Origin: Pseudomonadota bacterium
GTDB taxonomy: Bacteria > Pseudomonadota > Gammaproteobacteria > Burkholderiales > Casimicrobiaceae
Direction of reading: 5' to 3'
NCBI GenBank assembly: GCA_018241745.1
Contig: JAFEDG010000163.1
Coordinates: 1-49,964 of the forward strand
Length of the DNA: 49,964 nucleotides
Positions 28,070 through 36,502 of the stretch are shown piece after piece. The position numbers and the translations under genes were made by a program. Each line of letters starts with the position of its first letter. Position 1 is the stretch's first letter. A model generated the notes under the pieces. The model had not been told where the DNA came from. It saw only the letters and a program-made list of their open reading frames with translations, and searched no databases.

Positions 28070-29523
28070 TGGGCCACCGTCGGAGCGCGCTGCATGCGGC
28101 GCTGGCGGCTCTCGCGACGCTTGCGCTCGCCGCCTGCGCGAGCCGCCCGGTCAACGCGCCGATCGACCACGTCGACCCGCACGGGGGCTACCGCGTGCTG
28201 GAGGCGCTGGCCCGGCCGCGCCCGCACAACGACCCCGATACGTTGCTGCTGCTCGCATTCTCGGGCGGCGGCACGCGCGCGGCCGCGTTGTCCTACGGCG
28301 TGCTCGAAGCGCTGCGTGACACGCCGGTCGTGCAGCATGGGGTGCCGCACGCGATGCTCGACGAGGTCGACGTGATCACCGGCGTGTCGGGCGGCAGCTT
28401 CACCGCGCTGTCGTACGCGCTCTACGGCAACGACCTGTTCGACCTCTACCCGAAGGCGTTCCTGAAGCGCGACGTCCAGGGCAAGCTGATCTCGTTGCTG
28501 TTCGACCCCTTCGTCGGCGGGCAGACGATCGGCGGGACGTTCGGCCGGTCCGAGCTCGCCGAGCATTACTACGACGAGATCCTGTTCCACGGCGCGACGT
28601 TCGGCGACCTGATGGGCAAGGACCGGCCCGTCGTCGTCACCACGGCCACGGACCTGTCGAGCGGCGCGCGGCTCGGCTTCATCCAGGGCAACTTCGACGT
28701 GCTGTGCTCCGACCTCTCGTCGTTCAAGCTCGCGCGCGCGGCCGCGGCGTCATCGGCGGTGCCGATCGTGCTGTCGCCGGTGACGATCAACGACTACGGC
28801 GGGCGCTGCGGGTTTGCGCCACCGCCGTGGCTGGCCGCGGAGAACACCGACAGCGACATGGGCGTCGCGGGCCTCGCGAGCGAGCGCCTCGCGGACCTGC
28901 GCGCGTTCGCGGACGGCAACGCGCGCCCGTACATCCACCTGGTCGACGGCGGCGTCGCGGACAACCTCGGACTGCGCGCGATCATCGAGACGCTGCAGGA
29001 GCTGGAAGTCAGCCCGCAGATGCGCGCGCTCGCGCACTTCGATTCCGTGCGCCGGATCGCAATCGTCATCGTCAACGCGCGCTCCGCGCCCACGACGCGC
29101 TGGGACCAGAGCGAAGCGCCGCCGGGCCCGATCTCGCAGCTGCTGCAGGCGTCCAACGTGCCGATCGACCGCTACTCGTACGATTCCGTCGAGCTCGTGC
29201 GCGGCATCGTCAGCCGCTGGAAGCTGCGCCGCGACCTCGCGGTGGCCGAGGCGCGACTTGCCGGCGCGTCGGCGGCCGCGGCGGCGGCGCGCTACCCGGA
29301 CGTCGCGATGTACGTGATCGACGTCAGCTTCGACGCGATCGCGGACGCGAAAACGCGGCATTACTTCCAGAACCTGCCGACGAGTTTCGTCCTCGACGAC
29401 GAGCAGGTCGACCGGCTGCGCGCCGAAGCCGGCGCGCTGCTGCGCGCGTCGCCGCAGTTCCAGTCGTTCCGGCGCGCGCTGGAGACGTTGCCGGCGGCGC
29501 CCGGCGTGCCGCCGCAGCCCTGA
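28069..29523 (+). CDS. Patatin-like phospholipase, lipoprotein
   Basis: A 484-residue lipid acyl hydrolase. The N-terminus is a lipoprotein signal (LATLALAACASRP, lipobox LAAC). The patatin fold shows the oxyanion loop FSGGGTRAA, the nucleophile elbow GVSGGSF with Ser107 and the catalytic Asp293 in VDGGVADNLG. The dyad is complete. The C-terminal 150 residues are helical and of unknown role. As a lipoprotein it would act at the periplasmic face of the inner membrane or in the outer membrane. It is coupled translationally to the Spinster-like transporter, which suggests the enzyme releases or uses the transported lipid. Confidence 0.9.
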   Translation: MGHRRSALHAALAALATLALAACASRPVNAPIDHVDPHGGYRVLEALARPRPHNDPDTLLLLAFSGGGTRAAALSYGVLEALRDTPVVQHGVPHAMLDEVDVITGVSGGSFTALSYALYGNDLFDLYPKAFLKRDVQGKLISLLFDPFVGGQTIGGTFGRSELAEHYYDEILFHGATFGDLMGKDRPVVVTTATDLSSGARLGFIQGNFDVLCSDLSSFKLARAAAASSAVPIVLSPVTINDYGGRCGFAPPPWLAAENTDSDMGVAGLASERLADLRAFADGNARPYIHLVDGGVADNLGLRAIIETLQELEVSPQMRALAHFDSVRRIAIVIVNARSAPTTRWDQSEAPPGPISQLLQASNVPIDRYSYDSVELVRGIVSRWKLRRDLAVAEARLAGASAAAAAARYPDVAMYVIDVSFDAIADAKTRHYFQNLPTSFVLDDEQVDRLRAEAGALLRASPQFQSFRRALETLPAAPGVPPQP

Positions 29524-29527
29524 AGCG

Positions 29528-30958
29528 TCACGTCGCGGGCGTACGGCCGCGCCGCTTGCGTGGTCCTGCCTGCTGCACCGGCACGCGCTGCGTCGCCGGG
29601 ACCGTCGGCGGTGGCAGTCCACCGACGCTCGCCTGCACCGCCGCGAGCCGCGGTCCGGTGGCGGGCATGGCGGGCAGCGACAGGTCGGGGGCGTCGCCGA
29701 GTCCCAGCGTCGCCGTGAGGTCGCCGCACGTCTCGCGCCGCCAGCGCGACAGGTACGGCACCTCGACGCCGAAGCGCGCCTCGATGAGCCGCAGCGTCGA
29801 CGTGTGGTCGTACGTGTCGCTGACGACATAGCCGCCGCGCGAGAACGGCGACACGACGAGGCACGGCACGCGGAAGCCGAGTCCCACCGGCAAGCCGTGC
29901 ACGTATTCACCGGGCGTTCCCGGCGGCGGCACCGGAGGCGCCACGTGGTCGAACTGGCCGTCGTTCTCGTCGTAGTCGATGACGAGGACCGTGTGCGCCC
30001 ACAGCGCCGGGTTGGCCCACAGCGCCGCGACGATGCGCGCCGTGTGGTCCTCGCCCGCGGCGGGCAGGAAATCGGGATGCTCGCTGACTGCCGCCGGCGG
30101 CACGATCCACGTGACCTGCGGCAGGTTGCCCGTCGCGATGTCGGCGAGCAGCGTGGCGAGCGGTCGCACGCGCAGCGCGTTCTCGCGCAGCTCCGACGTC
30201 GGGCCGCTGTTCGCGTATTGCGTGAAATAGCGCAGCACGTTGCAGCCGAAGTCGTCGACGTCGTGGTACACGCGCCACGACACACCGGCGCGCGTCAGGC
30301 GCTCGGGATACGTCTCCCACGCGAGGCCGCGTCCGCTGTTGTCGAGCTGCGGCCGGCCGAACACGCCATCGGCGTCGATCGAGCCCGTCATCAGGAACAG
30401 CCGGTTCGGGTGCGTGGGCCCGAACTGCGAACAGAAATAGCCGTCGCAGAGCGTGAACGCGTCGGCGAGCGCGTGGTAATAGGGGATGTCCGCCTGCTCG
30501 TAATAGCCCATCGTCAGCGGGCCGTTGGCGCCGTCCACCTGGCGATGGAGCGTGACGAAACGGTCCATCGCGCCCCGGTTCCAGCAGCCGTGCTGCGGGC
30601 CCCAGCTGTGGTTGAGGTCGGCGAGCGCCTGCGCGCTCGTGCGGGCCGTGTCGAGGTGGAACGGCAGCACGTAGCCGTCCGGGTTCTGCGGGTCCGGCTG
30701 GTGCAGTACCGTGCGCCCCGCAGCGTCGCGCGTGCGCTGCGCATCGTCGAAGCCGCGGACGCCGGCGAACGTGCCGAAATAGTGATCGAAGGAGCGGTTC
30801 TCCTTCATCAGCACGATGATGTGGTCGACGTCGCTGAGGCGGGCGCCGCGTGGCGCCGCGGGCGTCCGCGTCGTCGCGGTGGCGAGCGAAGGCGTCGCGA
30901 GGCCCGCCGCGACCGCCGCCGTGCGGCGGAGGAACGCGCGGCGGTCGAGCGTCGTCAT
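29528..30958 (-). CDS. Tat-exported phospholipase C / acid phosphatase-family phosphoesterase
   Basis: A 476-residue secreted phosphoesterase. The Tat signal DRRAFLRRTAAVAAGL (twin Arg at residues 6-7) is followed by VDHIIVLMKENRSFDHYFGT with the metal-binding Glu-Asn pair of the PlcH/PlcN/AcpA family. Other family segments are GYYEQADIPYYHALADAFTL, CDGYFCSQFGPTHPNRLFLM, DYDENDGQFDHVAPP and YDHTSTLRLIEARFG. It cleaves phospholipid headgroups or phosphomonoesters; the exact substrate is uncertain. The C-terminus is short and basic, without the large receptor-binding tail of PlcH. It follows the YecA-like gene after 10 nt and converges with the patatin gene. Confidence 0.92.
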   Translation of the reverse strand: MTTLDRRAFLRRTAAVAAGLATPSLATATTRTPAAPRGARLSDVDHIIVLMKENRSFDHYFGTFAGVRGFDDAQRTRDAAGRTVLHQPDPQNPDGYVLPFHLDTARTSAQALADLNHSWGPQHGCWNRGAMDRFVTLHRQVDGANGPLTMGYYEQADIPYYHALADAFTLCDGYFCSQFGPTHPNRLFLMTGSIDADGVFGRPQLDNSGRGLAWETYPERLTRAGVSWRVYHDVDDFGCNVLRYFTQYANSGPTSELRENALRVRPLATLLADIATGNLPQVTWIVPPAAVSEHPDFLPAAGEDHTARIVAALWANPALWAHTVLVIDYDENDGQFDHVAPPVPPPGTPGEYVHGLPVGLGFRVPCLVVSPFSRGGYVVSDTYDHTSTLRLIEARFGVEVPYLSRWRRETCGDLTATLGLGDAPDLSLPAMPATGPRLAAVQASVGGLPPPTVPATQRVPVQQAGPRKRRGRTPAT

Positions 30959-30968
30959 CGCGCCAGCG

Positions 30969-31631
30969 TCACGCGCGGCCGTGGCACTGCTTGAACTTGC
31001 GGCCACTGCCGCAGTGGCACGGGTCGTTGCGCCCGAGCTTGGGCGCGTCGCGGCGCACCGGCTCGCGCGCGATCCGCCGCTCGAACCAGTAATGCCACAG
31101 GTCGATCAGCGCGGGCTCGAGGTCCGCGCGCGCGGCGCGCACGGCGGCGCGATGCTCGCGCGAGTCCGGCGCGCCGTCGGCGAGCTCGCCGGCCAGCACG
31201 CGCACCGGCGCCAGGTACTCGTCCAGCACGTCCGCGTCGCCTTCCGCGTACCAGCGCGCATCCGGCAGGTCGACGCCGTCGAGGTAGCCCGCGCACCACG
31301 TCGCGTAGTCGGGCTCGTCGTCGTCGCCGAACAGGATCAGCGGCAGCGAATCCTCCGCCTCGCGGATGTCGCGGGCGCAGTCGTCGGCAAAGCGCACGAG
31401 CAGCGCTTCGGTGTCCGCGCGCTCGTCGTCGCTCGCCCACTGCGGGTTGTCGCCGAGTGCCAGCGGCAGCCACGCCGGAGGCGCGACCATCGGTTGCGGT
31501 CCGCTTGCCAGCGCGAACAGCAGCCCCTGCACCGCGTCGAGCGGCATCGCGTCGGCGAGCGCATCCGACGCGAGGCGCGCGGCCAGGCGGTCGAGTTCGG
31601 CTTCGGTCAGCGGCGTGGACGTTGCGTTCAT
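30969..31631 (-). CDS. YecA/UPF0149-family protein with SEC-C zinc motif
   Basis: A 220-residue cytosolic protein. Residues about 10-190 match the helical UPF0149/YgfB-YecA family ([40 protein letters not shown]). The C-terminus is a SEC-C zinc finger, [21 protein letters not shown], the same module as at the SecA C-terminus. E. coli YecA binds the ribosome through such a motif. The reason for pairing with the Tat phosphoesterase is unclear; a 10-nt gap suggests a shared transcript, and the phosphoesterase lacks its own ribosome site. Confidence 0.92.
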   Translation of the reverse strand: MNATSTPLTEAELDRLAARLASDALADAMPLDAVQGLLFALASGPQPMVAPPAWLPLALGDNPQWASDDERADTEALLVRFADDCARDIREAEDSLPLILFGDDDEPDYATWCAGYLDGVDLPDARWYAEGDADVLDEYLAPVRVLAGELADGAPDSREHRAAVRAARADLEPALIDLWHYWFERRIAREPVRRDAPKLGRNDPCHCGSGRKFKQCHGRA

Positions 31632-31836
31632 CGGTGAGGTGCGGTGCGCATCCCGCCTGCGATTATAGGCGCGCACCCTGCGGCAGCCGACCCGCCGCCC
31701 GCGCGTGTTGCAAACGCGCGAATCGCGACGTGAATATTCCGCGACGCCCGCGATTCCGCTTGCCGCGGGCACTGCGTGCACGTTACGATTCAATCGCTCG
31801 TATCCTCGAGCGCTACTCGATGTCGAAGACCCGCAC

Positions 31837-32013
31837 ATGACCGCATTCACCCACTCGATGACGCACGCTGCCGCCGGCCTCCAGGGCCTGGCCGGTGTCG
31901 TTCGCTCGTCGTACGGGCGCGGGCTGCCGTGCGCCGCCTCGGGCGTTGCCCTGCTGGGCAATCGCTCTCGCGGCACCTGCATTGGCGGCATGAAGGGCCT
32001 CTCGCCGCAGTAG
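31837..32013 (+). CDS. Possible 58-residue protein, unknown
   Basis: An open frame beginning [20 protein letters not shown] and ending [11 protein letters not shown], with G/C-biased third positions consistent with coding. It has two Cys, no membrane span and is Gly/Arg/Ser-rich. There is no good ribosome site (only AAGA-like bases). It is followed after 3 bp by a remarkable hairpin (32017-32065). Lying in a 731-bp stretch without a known gene, it might be a small protein, a precursor peptide or a non-coding RNA region. Confidence 0.35.
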   Translation: MTAFTHSMTHAAAGLQGLAGVVRSSYGRGLPCAASGVALLGNRSRGTCIGGMKGLSPQ

Positions 32014-32016
32014 CCC

Positions 32017-32065
32017 CCGGTCGGAAGACATTCCGCCGCGGGTCGGTGGAATGTCGATAGACCGG
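32017..32065 (+). ncRNA. Strong composite hairpin, unknown role
   Basis: Outer stem CCGGTC/GACCGG (6 bp), a symmetric 4x4 internal loop (GGAA/GATA), inner stem GACATTCC/GGAATGTC (8 bp), a G-T pair or mismatch, then CCG/CGG closing a 5-nt loop. It has no T-run, so it is not a standard terminator. The symmetric internal loop is what one sees in structured RNA elements or protein-binding sites. Confidence 0.45.
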
Positions 32066-32170
32066 TTCTCCCAAGAATCGCTCCCGCATTCCTCCACCGA
32101 GGAACTTGCAGCCGTACGCGCGCGTGCATCGTGCACGCGTCGCGGAACTGACGCGAAAGGAGCGTGAACG

Positions 32171-32266
32171 ATGACGGTCGACCGCAATCATCCGCAGCCA
32201 CGGTGCGCCAGCGCGCGCACGACCGGCGCACGAACTTGCCGGCAGAGGAGACGGGATCTGGCATAG
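32171..32266 (+). CDS. Possible 31-residue basic peptide
   Basis: The ORF starts [12 protein letters not shown] and ends RQRRRDLA with eight Arg and three Cys. A perfect AAAGGAG lies 8 nt before the ATG, which is the main evidence. Codon use turns unusual near the end (AGG, AGA), unlike the neighbouring genes. Just upstream is an 8-bp hairpin with a 3-nt loop (CGCGTGCA/TGCACGCG, 32121-32139). It could be a leader peptide for the next gene, 97 bp downstream, or the remnant of a larger gene. Confidence 0.3.
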   Translation: MTVDRNHPQPRCASARTTGARTCRQRRRDLA

Positions 32267-32362
32267 GACTGTTCTTCGCTGTCGCAAGGTACGCCGGTTC
32301 GCAGAACCCGCGCGGTGCATCGCGCCGCGCAACACATGACAACAACGAACGAGGCACCCGGA

Positions 32363-32689
32363 ATGAGACAGTTTGAAACGATGGAACCGCCGCGGCATTG
32401 CGCCGGGGCGCGATTGGTGAGGGCCGCGCGCGAGGGCGTGTACTGGCAGGCGCGCGACGGCTTGCGCGTGCAACTCGCGGCGGGCGACCACGCTGCCGCG
32501 GGCCACGCGGCGGTGCAACGCGGCGTGCGGGCGCTCGCGGGCGGCGACGAGGCATCGGCACCCGAGGGTGCGCTCGCGTTCCTGGTGCGCGCGCCACGCG
32601 TCGCCGAGGCGACGCGTGGCCGCCAGGGTGTCGGTGCCGCAGGGCTGCTGATGGCGCTGTGGTTCCGGCTGTTCGCGGATACCGCGTAA
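32363..32689 (+). CDS. Hypothetical 108-residue protein
   Basis: Begins [20 protein letters not shown], with a middle region [20 protein letters not shown] that loosely recalls DUF2917-type beta modules, an Ala/Gly-rich part, and a hydrophobic C-terminal stretch ([20 protein letters not shown]). GAGG lies 8 nt upstream of the ATG; an in-frame ATG at 32336 lacks a ribosome site. A strong hairpin (32702-32728) 12 bp after the stop fits a terminator, which supports a real transcript. The family link is weak and I would call the function unknown. Confidence 0.5.
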   Translation: MRQFETMEPPRHCAGARLVRAAREGVYWQARDGLRVQLAAGDHAAAGHAAVQRGVRALAGGDEASAPEGALAFLVRAPRVAEATRGRQGVGAAGLLMALWFRLFADTA

Positions 32690-32701
32690 TGGGCGGCGAT
32701 C

Positions 32702-32728
32702 GGGGCACGGCGGGTCTCGCCGCGCCCC
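32702..32728 (+). terminator. GC-rich hairpin after the 108-residue ORF
   Basis: GGGGC, a mismatch, CGGCG, 5-nt loop, CGCCG, mismatch, GCCCC. It is followed by TGTCGTCCCCTGTCC rather than a T-run. The position after the stop codon at 32689 suits termination. Confidence 0.5.
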
Positions 32729-32838
32729 TGTCGTCCCCTGTCCTACAGCCTTATGCGCGGGCTGCCGATGGGGCGCGCGCGGCCACTCCGCGAAGATTGT
32801 CGCAACGTGCAACAGCCATGCGAACCCGGAGACCCCCC

Positions 32839-33543
32839 ATGCAAAGCGCAGCCACCCGATCCATCAACAACGTCGAGCCGCTCCCGCGCCGCGGCGACGC
32901 CACCCGCGAGCGGTTGCTCGACGCCGCGGAGACCCTCGTCTCGGATCACGGGTTCCAGGAGCCGTCGCACCGGGCCTTGGCCGGCCGCGCGGGTGTCCAC
33001 GTCGCGCTGGTCAATTACCACTTCGGCAGCAAGGAGATGCTGTTCGAGGAGGCGCTTGCGCGCCGTGCCGACCGGCTGGTCGCCGCGTGGCGGGCGTCGC
33101 TCGCGGACGTGCGTGCCCGTCCCGCCTTCACGGCGGAAGACGTGCTGGGCGCGTACTGGCTGCCGTTCGAGAATATCGAGAAGTCCGAGGATGCCGCGTG
33201 GCGCAGCTACCTGTGCGTCGTCGGCCGCCTCGCCGACGCGCGCGACGGCAGCGCGTGGTACGACCGTTACTTCGGCGCTGTCGCCGGCGAATACCGCGAC
33301 GCACTGCGCCAGTCGCTGCCTGGCATCAGCGACACGCACCTCGACGCGGGCTTCAGCTATGCGCGCCAGATCTTCGACCGCTCGCTGCTGCACCGTTGCG
33401 GCAAGACCATCGCCCAGTGCACGCCGGTTGGCTACCGGGCGGAGGATGCGGAGCGTGCAATCGCATTCGCCGCCGCGGGCCTGCGCCGGCTGTCGCTGAA
33501 CCACGTCCCGCTCAAGTTCTCGCGGGCGCCTGAACCCGCCTGA
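32839..33543 (+). CDS. TetR-family transcriptional regulator
   Basis: A 234-residue repressor-type protein. The TetR helix-turn-helix is at about residues 25-70: DATRERLLDAAETLVSDHGF, SHRALAGRAGVHVALVNYHF and GSKEMLFEEALARR. The C-terminal ligand domain (from about 85) resembles the TetR_C group with the LGAYWLPFENIEKSEDAAWR segment. GGAG lies 7 nt before ATG 32839; ATG 32818 is a less likely alternative. No clear operon partner: the next gene is convergent, the previous is the small hypothetical ORF. The target is unknown. Confidence 0.9.
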   Translation: MQSAATRSINNVEPLPRRGDATRERLLDAAETLVSDHGFQEPSHRALAGRAGVHVALVNYHFGSKEMLFEEALARRADRLVAAWRASLADVRARPAFTAEDVLGAYWLPFENIEKSEDAAWRSYLCVVGRLADARDGSAWYDRYFGAVAGEYRDALRQSLPGISDTHLDAGFSYARQIFDRSLLHRCGKTIAQCTPVGYRAEDAERAIAFAAAGLRRLSLNHVPLKFSRAPEPA

Positions 33544-33562
33544 ACGCGGGGGGGGCGACGCG

Positions 33563-34393
33563 TCAGCGCGCCGCGCCGGCGGCGAGCACGTGCGATGGGC
33601 GCTCCCGACGCGTGGCGGCTTCCGCGATGAACCCGGACTTCGTCACTACGCGCCGCGTCCGCACGGCGCCCTCAATTAGCGCACACCAGTGCGCCATCAC
33701 CTGCGGCACACGGCTGTCCGCGGGATGCAGCGAGATGCGCAACAGCGGCCGGTCCCGGGCCGCGCGCATTTCCCGCGCCAGAACGCCGCGCGACATCCAG
33801 CGTCGCCACGCGCGATCGGGGCTGTAGACGTAGTTGGCGGTGCGCTCGAGCTGCCAGCCGGGCAGCCGGTACAGGCCGCGCCGCACCGCCACCCATTCGA
33901 ACGGATGCCCGGACCTGTCGATTGCGACACGCGTCGCGTCGTTCAGCAGCCACGCCGGCGGGACGAAGCCGCGCAGCGGCCACCCGTGGTCTCGGAACAG
34001 CGCGATGCCCGCCGCCAGGCGCGTACGCGCCTCCGCGAGGTCGATCGCTGCGAATTCGCCTTCGCGCCGCGTGAGCAGCCGGCGCTCGACGAACCCGCGC
34101 AGGCTGCGCGGCGGTGGCGCGTCGTCGCGATGGTAGTAACCGTGCAGCACGAGCTCGTCGCCACGCGCCCGGCGGGCGTCGAGCGCCGCGACGAACGCGG
34201 CCTCGTCGGCGGCCGCGCGGCCACCGTGGAAGTGCGGCACGACGAGCAGCGTCAACGGTCCGTGCGTGATGCTTTCGACGGCCGCGATCAGTCGTTGGCA
34301 ATCGGGCCACGTGGCAGGCGCGACATCGTGGACGACGAGGGCGACGGCGCTTGCTGACGCCGGTGCGCCGGCGTGCGCGGCCGTCGCGTTCAT
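33563..34393 (-). CDS. DUF2334 polysaccharide-deacetylase-like protein
   Basis: A 276-residue protein of the DUF2334 branch of carbohydrate esterase family 4-like deacetylases. The first strand ends ALVVHDVAPATWPDCQRLI with an active-site-like Asp; the loop LLVVPHFHGGRAAADEAAF and the metal-type LVLHGYYHRDDAPPP (His-x3-His) follow, then FVPPAWLLND (the arch Pro-Pro) and ISLHPADSR near the end. Its start overlaps the glycosyltransferase stop by 4 bp (ATGA). It probably removes an acetyl group from a glycan or glycolipid made by that partner. Confidence 0.88.
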   Translation of the reverse strand: MNATAAHAGAPASASAVALVVHDVAPATWPDCQRLIAAVESITHGPLTLLVVPHFHGGRAAADEAAFVAALDARRARGDELVLHGYYHRDDAPPPRSLRGFVERRLLTRREGEFAAIDLAEARTRLAAGIALFRDHGWPLRGFVPPAWLLNDATRVAIDRSGHPFEWVAVRRGLYRLPGWQLERTANYVYSPDRAWRRWMSRGVLAREMRAARDRPLLRISLHPADSRVPQVMAHWCALIEGAVRTRRVVTKSGFIAEAATRRERPSHVLAAGAAR

Positions 34394-35511
34394 GATGCAA
34401 CGAGCACCGGCAGCGACGTGGCCGGTGCCGCACGCGCGGTGCGGTACAGGGCCAACAGCCGATGCATGCAATGGTCCAGCGTGTAGTAGTCCAGCACGCG
34501 CCTGCGCGCGGCCCTGCCGACGGCCTCGAGGTCGCGCGCATAGAGCGCCTCGATCGCGGTGGCAAACGCCGCGGGCGAACCGGGTGCAGCGAGCTCGCCA
34601 CAGTCGGACGTGATGATCTCCGGGGCCGCGCCGCCCGCGGCGGCGACGACGGGGCGCCCGCAGGCCATCGCTTCCAGGTAGACGAGCCCGAACGTCTCGA
34701 CGTCGCCCGCATGCACGAGCGCGTCGGCCGACGCCAGCAGGCGCGCAAGCGCCGTCGGCGATGCGACGAACGGCAAGCGCCGGACATTGTCCGGGAGCGC
34801 GGGGACGGGACCATCGCCCACCAGCAGCAATCGGTAGCGGGCGCCGAGCCGCTGGAATGCCGCGAGCAGCACGTCGATCCGCTTTTCCGGGGCAAAGCGT
34901 CCTGCGTACACCAGCAGCCGCGTGTCGGGTGCGAGGCCGAGGCTCGCGCGCAGCGACGGGTCGCGCGCACCCGGCTGGAACAGCGTCGCGTCGACGCCAA
35001 GCGGGCGCACGATCACGCGCGGCACGCCGACGGATTCGAAGCGCCGCTGCGAGAACGCGGACGGTGTCATCACGAGGTCACAGCGCTCGTAGACCATCCG
35101 CGTATAGCCCTTCAGCACCGCTTCGGCCCATGCGCCGCGACGTTCGCGCGCGAAGCGGACGAGGTCGACGTGCGCGAAGCCGAGCACCGGCACGCCCAGT
35201 GTGCGCGCCGCGTGGAACGCGTACCACGCCGCGGGGCCGATGTCGCTGATCTCGATGACGTCGGGCTCGAGGTGCCGGATGGCGTCGATCCAGCGCTTCG
35301 GGTGTGATGGCCACGACAGCGGGCCGGCGAACGGAATCTTCGTTCCGGGCAGCATGACGACGCCATCGCCCGAGCGGCCCGCCGGACCGACCGTCAGCAA
35401 CGTGTGGCGGATGCCCGGCCGTGAGCGCAGCCAATGCTTCTTCGCGGCCAGGTGGCGCGCAACACCGCCGCTGGCCGGCTTGTACAGCATCGACAGGTCG
35501 AGGATGTGCAT
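34390..35511 (-). CDS. Family-4-type glycosyltransferase (GT-B)
   Basis: A 373-residue GT-B glycosyltransferase. The N-domain starts MHILDLSMLYKPASGGVARH with the Gly-Gly acceptor loop. The C-domain has VYAGRFAPEKRIDVLLAAFQ (the R and K that bind the donor phosphates), LVGDGPVPALP and the EX7E motif in ETFGLVYLEAMACGRPVVAA. Start 35511 (MHILDL) is preferred over a TTG-type upstream start. The paired DUF2334 gene is translationally coupled. Donor and acceptor sugars cannot be read from sequence. The 127-bp gap upstream (35512-35638) holds nothing I recognise. Confidence 0.92.
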   Translation of the reverse strand: MHILDLSMLYKPASGGVARHLAAKKHWLRSRPGIRHTLLTVGPAGRSGDGVVMLPGTKIPFAGPLSWPSHPKRWIDAIRHLEPDVIEISDIGPAAWYAFHAARTLGVPVLGFAHVDLVRFARERRGAWAEAVLKGYTRMVYERCDLVMTPSAFSQRRFESVGVPRVIVRPLGVDATLFQPGARDPSLRASLGLAPDTRLLVYAGRFAPEKRIDVLLAAFQRLGARYRLLLVGDGPVPALPDNVRRLPFVASPTALARLLASADALVHAGDVETFGLVYLEAMACGRPVVAAAGGAAPEIITSDCGELAAPGSPAAFATAIEALYARDLEAVGRAARRRVLDYYTLDHCMHRLLALYRTARAAPATSLPVLVAS

Positions 35512-35638
35512 TGCCGGTAACTTGCCACGCGCCGCCGGCCGGTGCAATCGGCCATGTCCGAATCTAGGGGCGGCGGGGGAGCGGGGTCTGTAGGCGGGGA
35601 TGCCGTGCCGGTGCAGGCGGCCCGGCGACGGTCCTGGC

Positions 35639-36109
35639 TCAGCGCGTGGCGTCGCGGCGCCGCTCCAGCCGTTGCAGGTCGATCGCCGATGAATGCGTCG
35701 CGAGGTAGACCTCGCGCAGGAACGACGAGACGCCGCCGACCAGCGCCACCATCGACAGCACGAATGCGAGGCCGGTGGCCATCCGCAGGTTGTACGCGGT
35801 GAACTCGTCGATGAACAGCAGGATGATGACGATGCAGACGCACAGCGCGGATGCGGCCGCGAAATTGATGGCCCAGCTCGCGAGCTTGCGCCGCGTCTCC
35901 AGGTCGTCCAGCTCCGTCCGCGCCTCGTCGTGCACCGACGTCGACATCGCGGTCCAGCGCTCCTCGAGCACGCGCGCCCGGTCGATGACCCGCGCGAGCC
36001 GCTGCACCATCACGTTCAACATGCCAGCGATGCCTGTCAGCAGGAACACCGGCGCGATCGCCAGCTGGATGGCGTGCGATACGACCGGCGCGTCGACGGG
36101 AATCGCCAC
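35639..36109 (-). CDS. DUF2721 membrane protein
   Basis: A 156-residue protein with three hydrophobic segments: SHAIQLAIAPVFLLTGIAGM at the start, then after a polar helix (LARVIDRARVLEERWTAMST) two further spans (ALCVCIVIILLFIDEFTAYN, TGLAFVLSMVALVGGVSSFL). It matches DUF2721, function unknown. The start is GTG with AGGGG 6 nt upstream, next to the stop of the EF-hand-like gene (9-nt gap). It is the last gene of the M28-S10-EF-hand cluster. Confidence 0.88.
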   Translation of the reverse strand: MAIPVDAPVVSHAIQLAIAPVFLLTGIAGMLNVMVQRLARVIDRARVLEERWTAMSTSVHDEARTELDDLETRRKLASWAINFAAASALCVCIVIILLFIDEFTAYNLRMATGLAFVLSMVALVGGVSSFLREVYLATHSSAIDLQRLERRRDATR

Positions 36110-36118
36110 GCGGCGCCC

Positions 36119-36502
36119 CTAGCGTGGCGTGCTCGCGCGCGCGGCTTCGCGAGCGAGAAACGCGCGCACGTTTGCGTAGCTGACGCGACCGGTACCTGCC
36201 GTGTCGATGGCATCGAAGTCGCGAGCGACGTAGCCGAGCCCGGCGGCGGTGGCCTGCGCGCGCGTGATCGAACCGACGTGTTCGACGTCGGCGGCGTCGA
36301 AGCGGGCGCGCAGTCGCGCGTCGACGGCGTCCTGCAACGCCGGGCCGGAAAGCGGCGCGACCGCGCGTGCTTCGCGCTGCGCGGGGGGCACGTACGGGTC
36401 GCGATACGGTTGCGCCACTGTCGCCGGCGGCACGTCCGCGGCGAGCACGGCGCTGCCGTACAACGTCGCGAGGCATGCGAGCGTGCGCAGTGCGCGGTTC
36501 AT
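36119..36502 (-). CDS. Secreted EF-hand-like small protein
   Basis: A 127-residue protein with signal peptide (TLACLATLYGSAVLA). Two EF-hand-like helix-loop-helix units are seen: RFDAADVEHVGSITRAQATA and FDAIDTAGTGRVSYANVRAF. The Ca2+ loops are degenerate: in the second, positions 3 and 5 are Ala and Thr, and position 12 is Asn instead of Glu, so metal binding is doubtful. Its ATG overlaps the stop of the carboxypeptidase gene by 4 bp, implying joint expression and perhaps a structural or inhibitory partner role. Confidence 0.78.
   Translation of the reverse strand: MNRALRTLACLATLYGSAVLAADVPPATVAQPYRDPYVPPAQREARAVAPLSGPALQDAVDARLRARFDAADVEHVGSITRAQATAAGLGYVARDFDAIDTAGTGRVSYANVRAFLAREAARASTPR

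Noticed and set aside
32164..32376. A 70-codon frame containing a [13 protein letters not shown] stretch that resembles a kinase G2 box
   Set aside because: The match is five or six residues, the start is too close to the ribosome site, and no other kinase motif is present.
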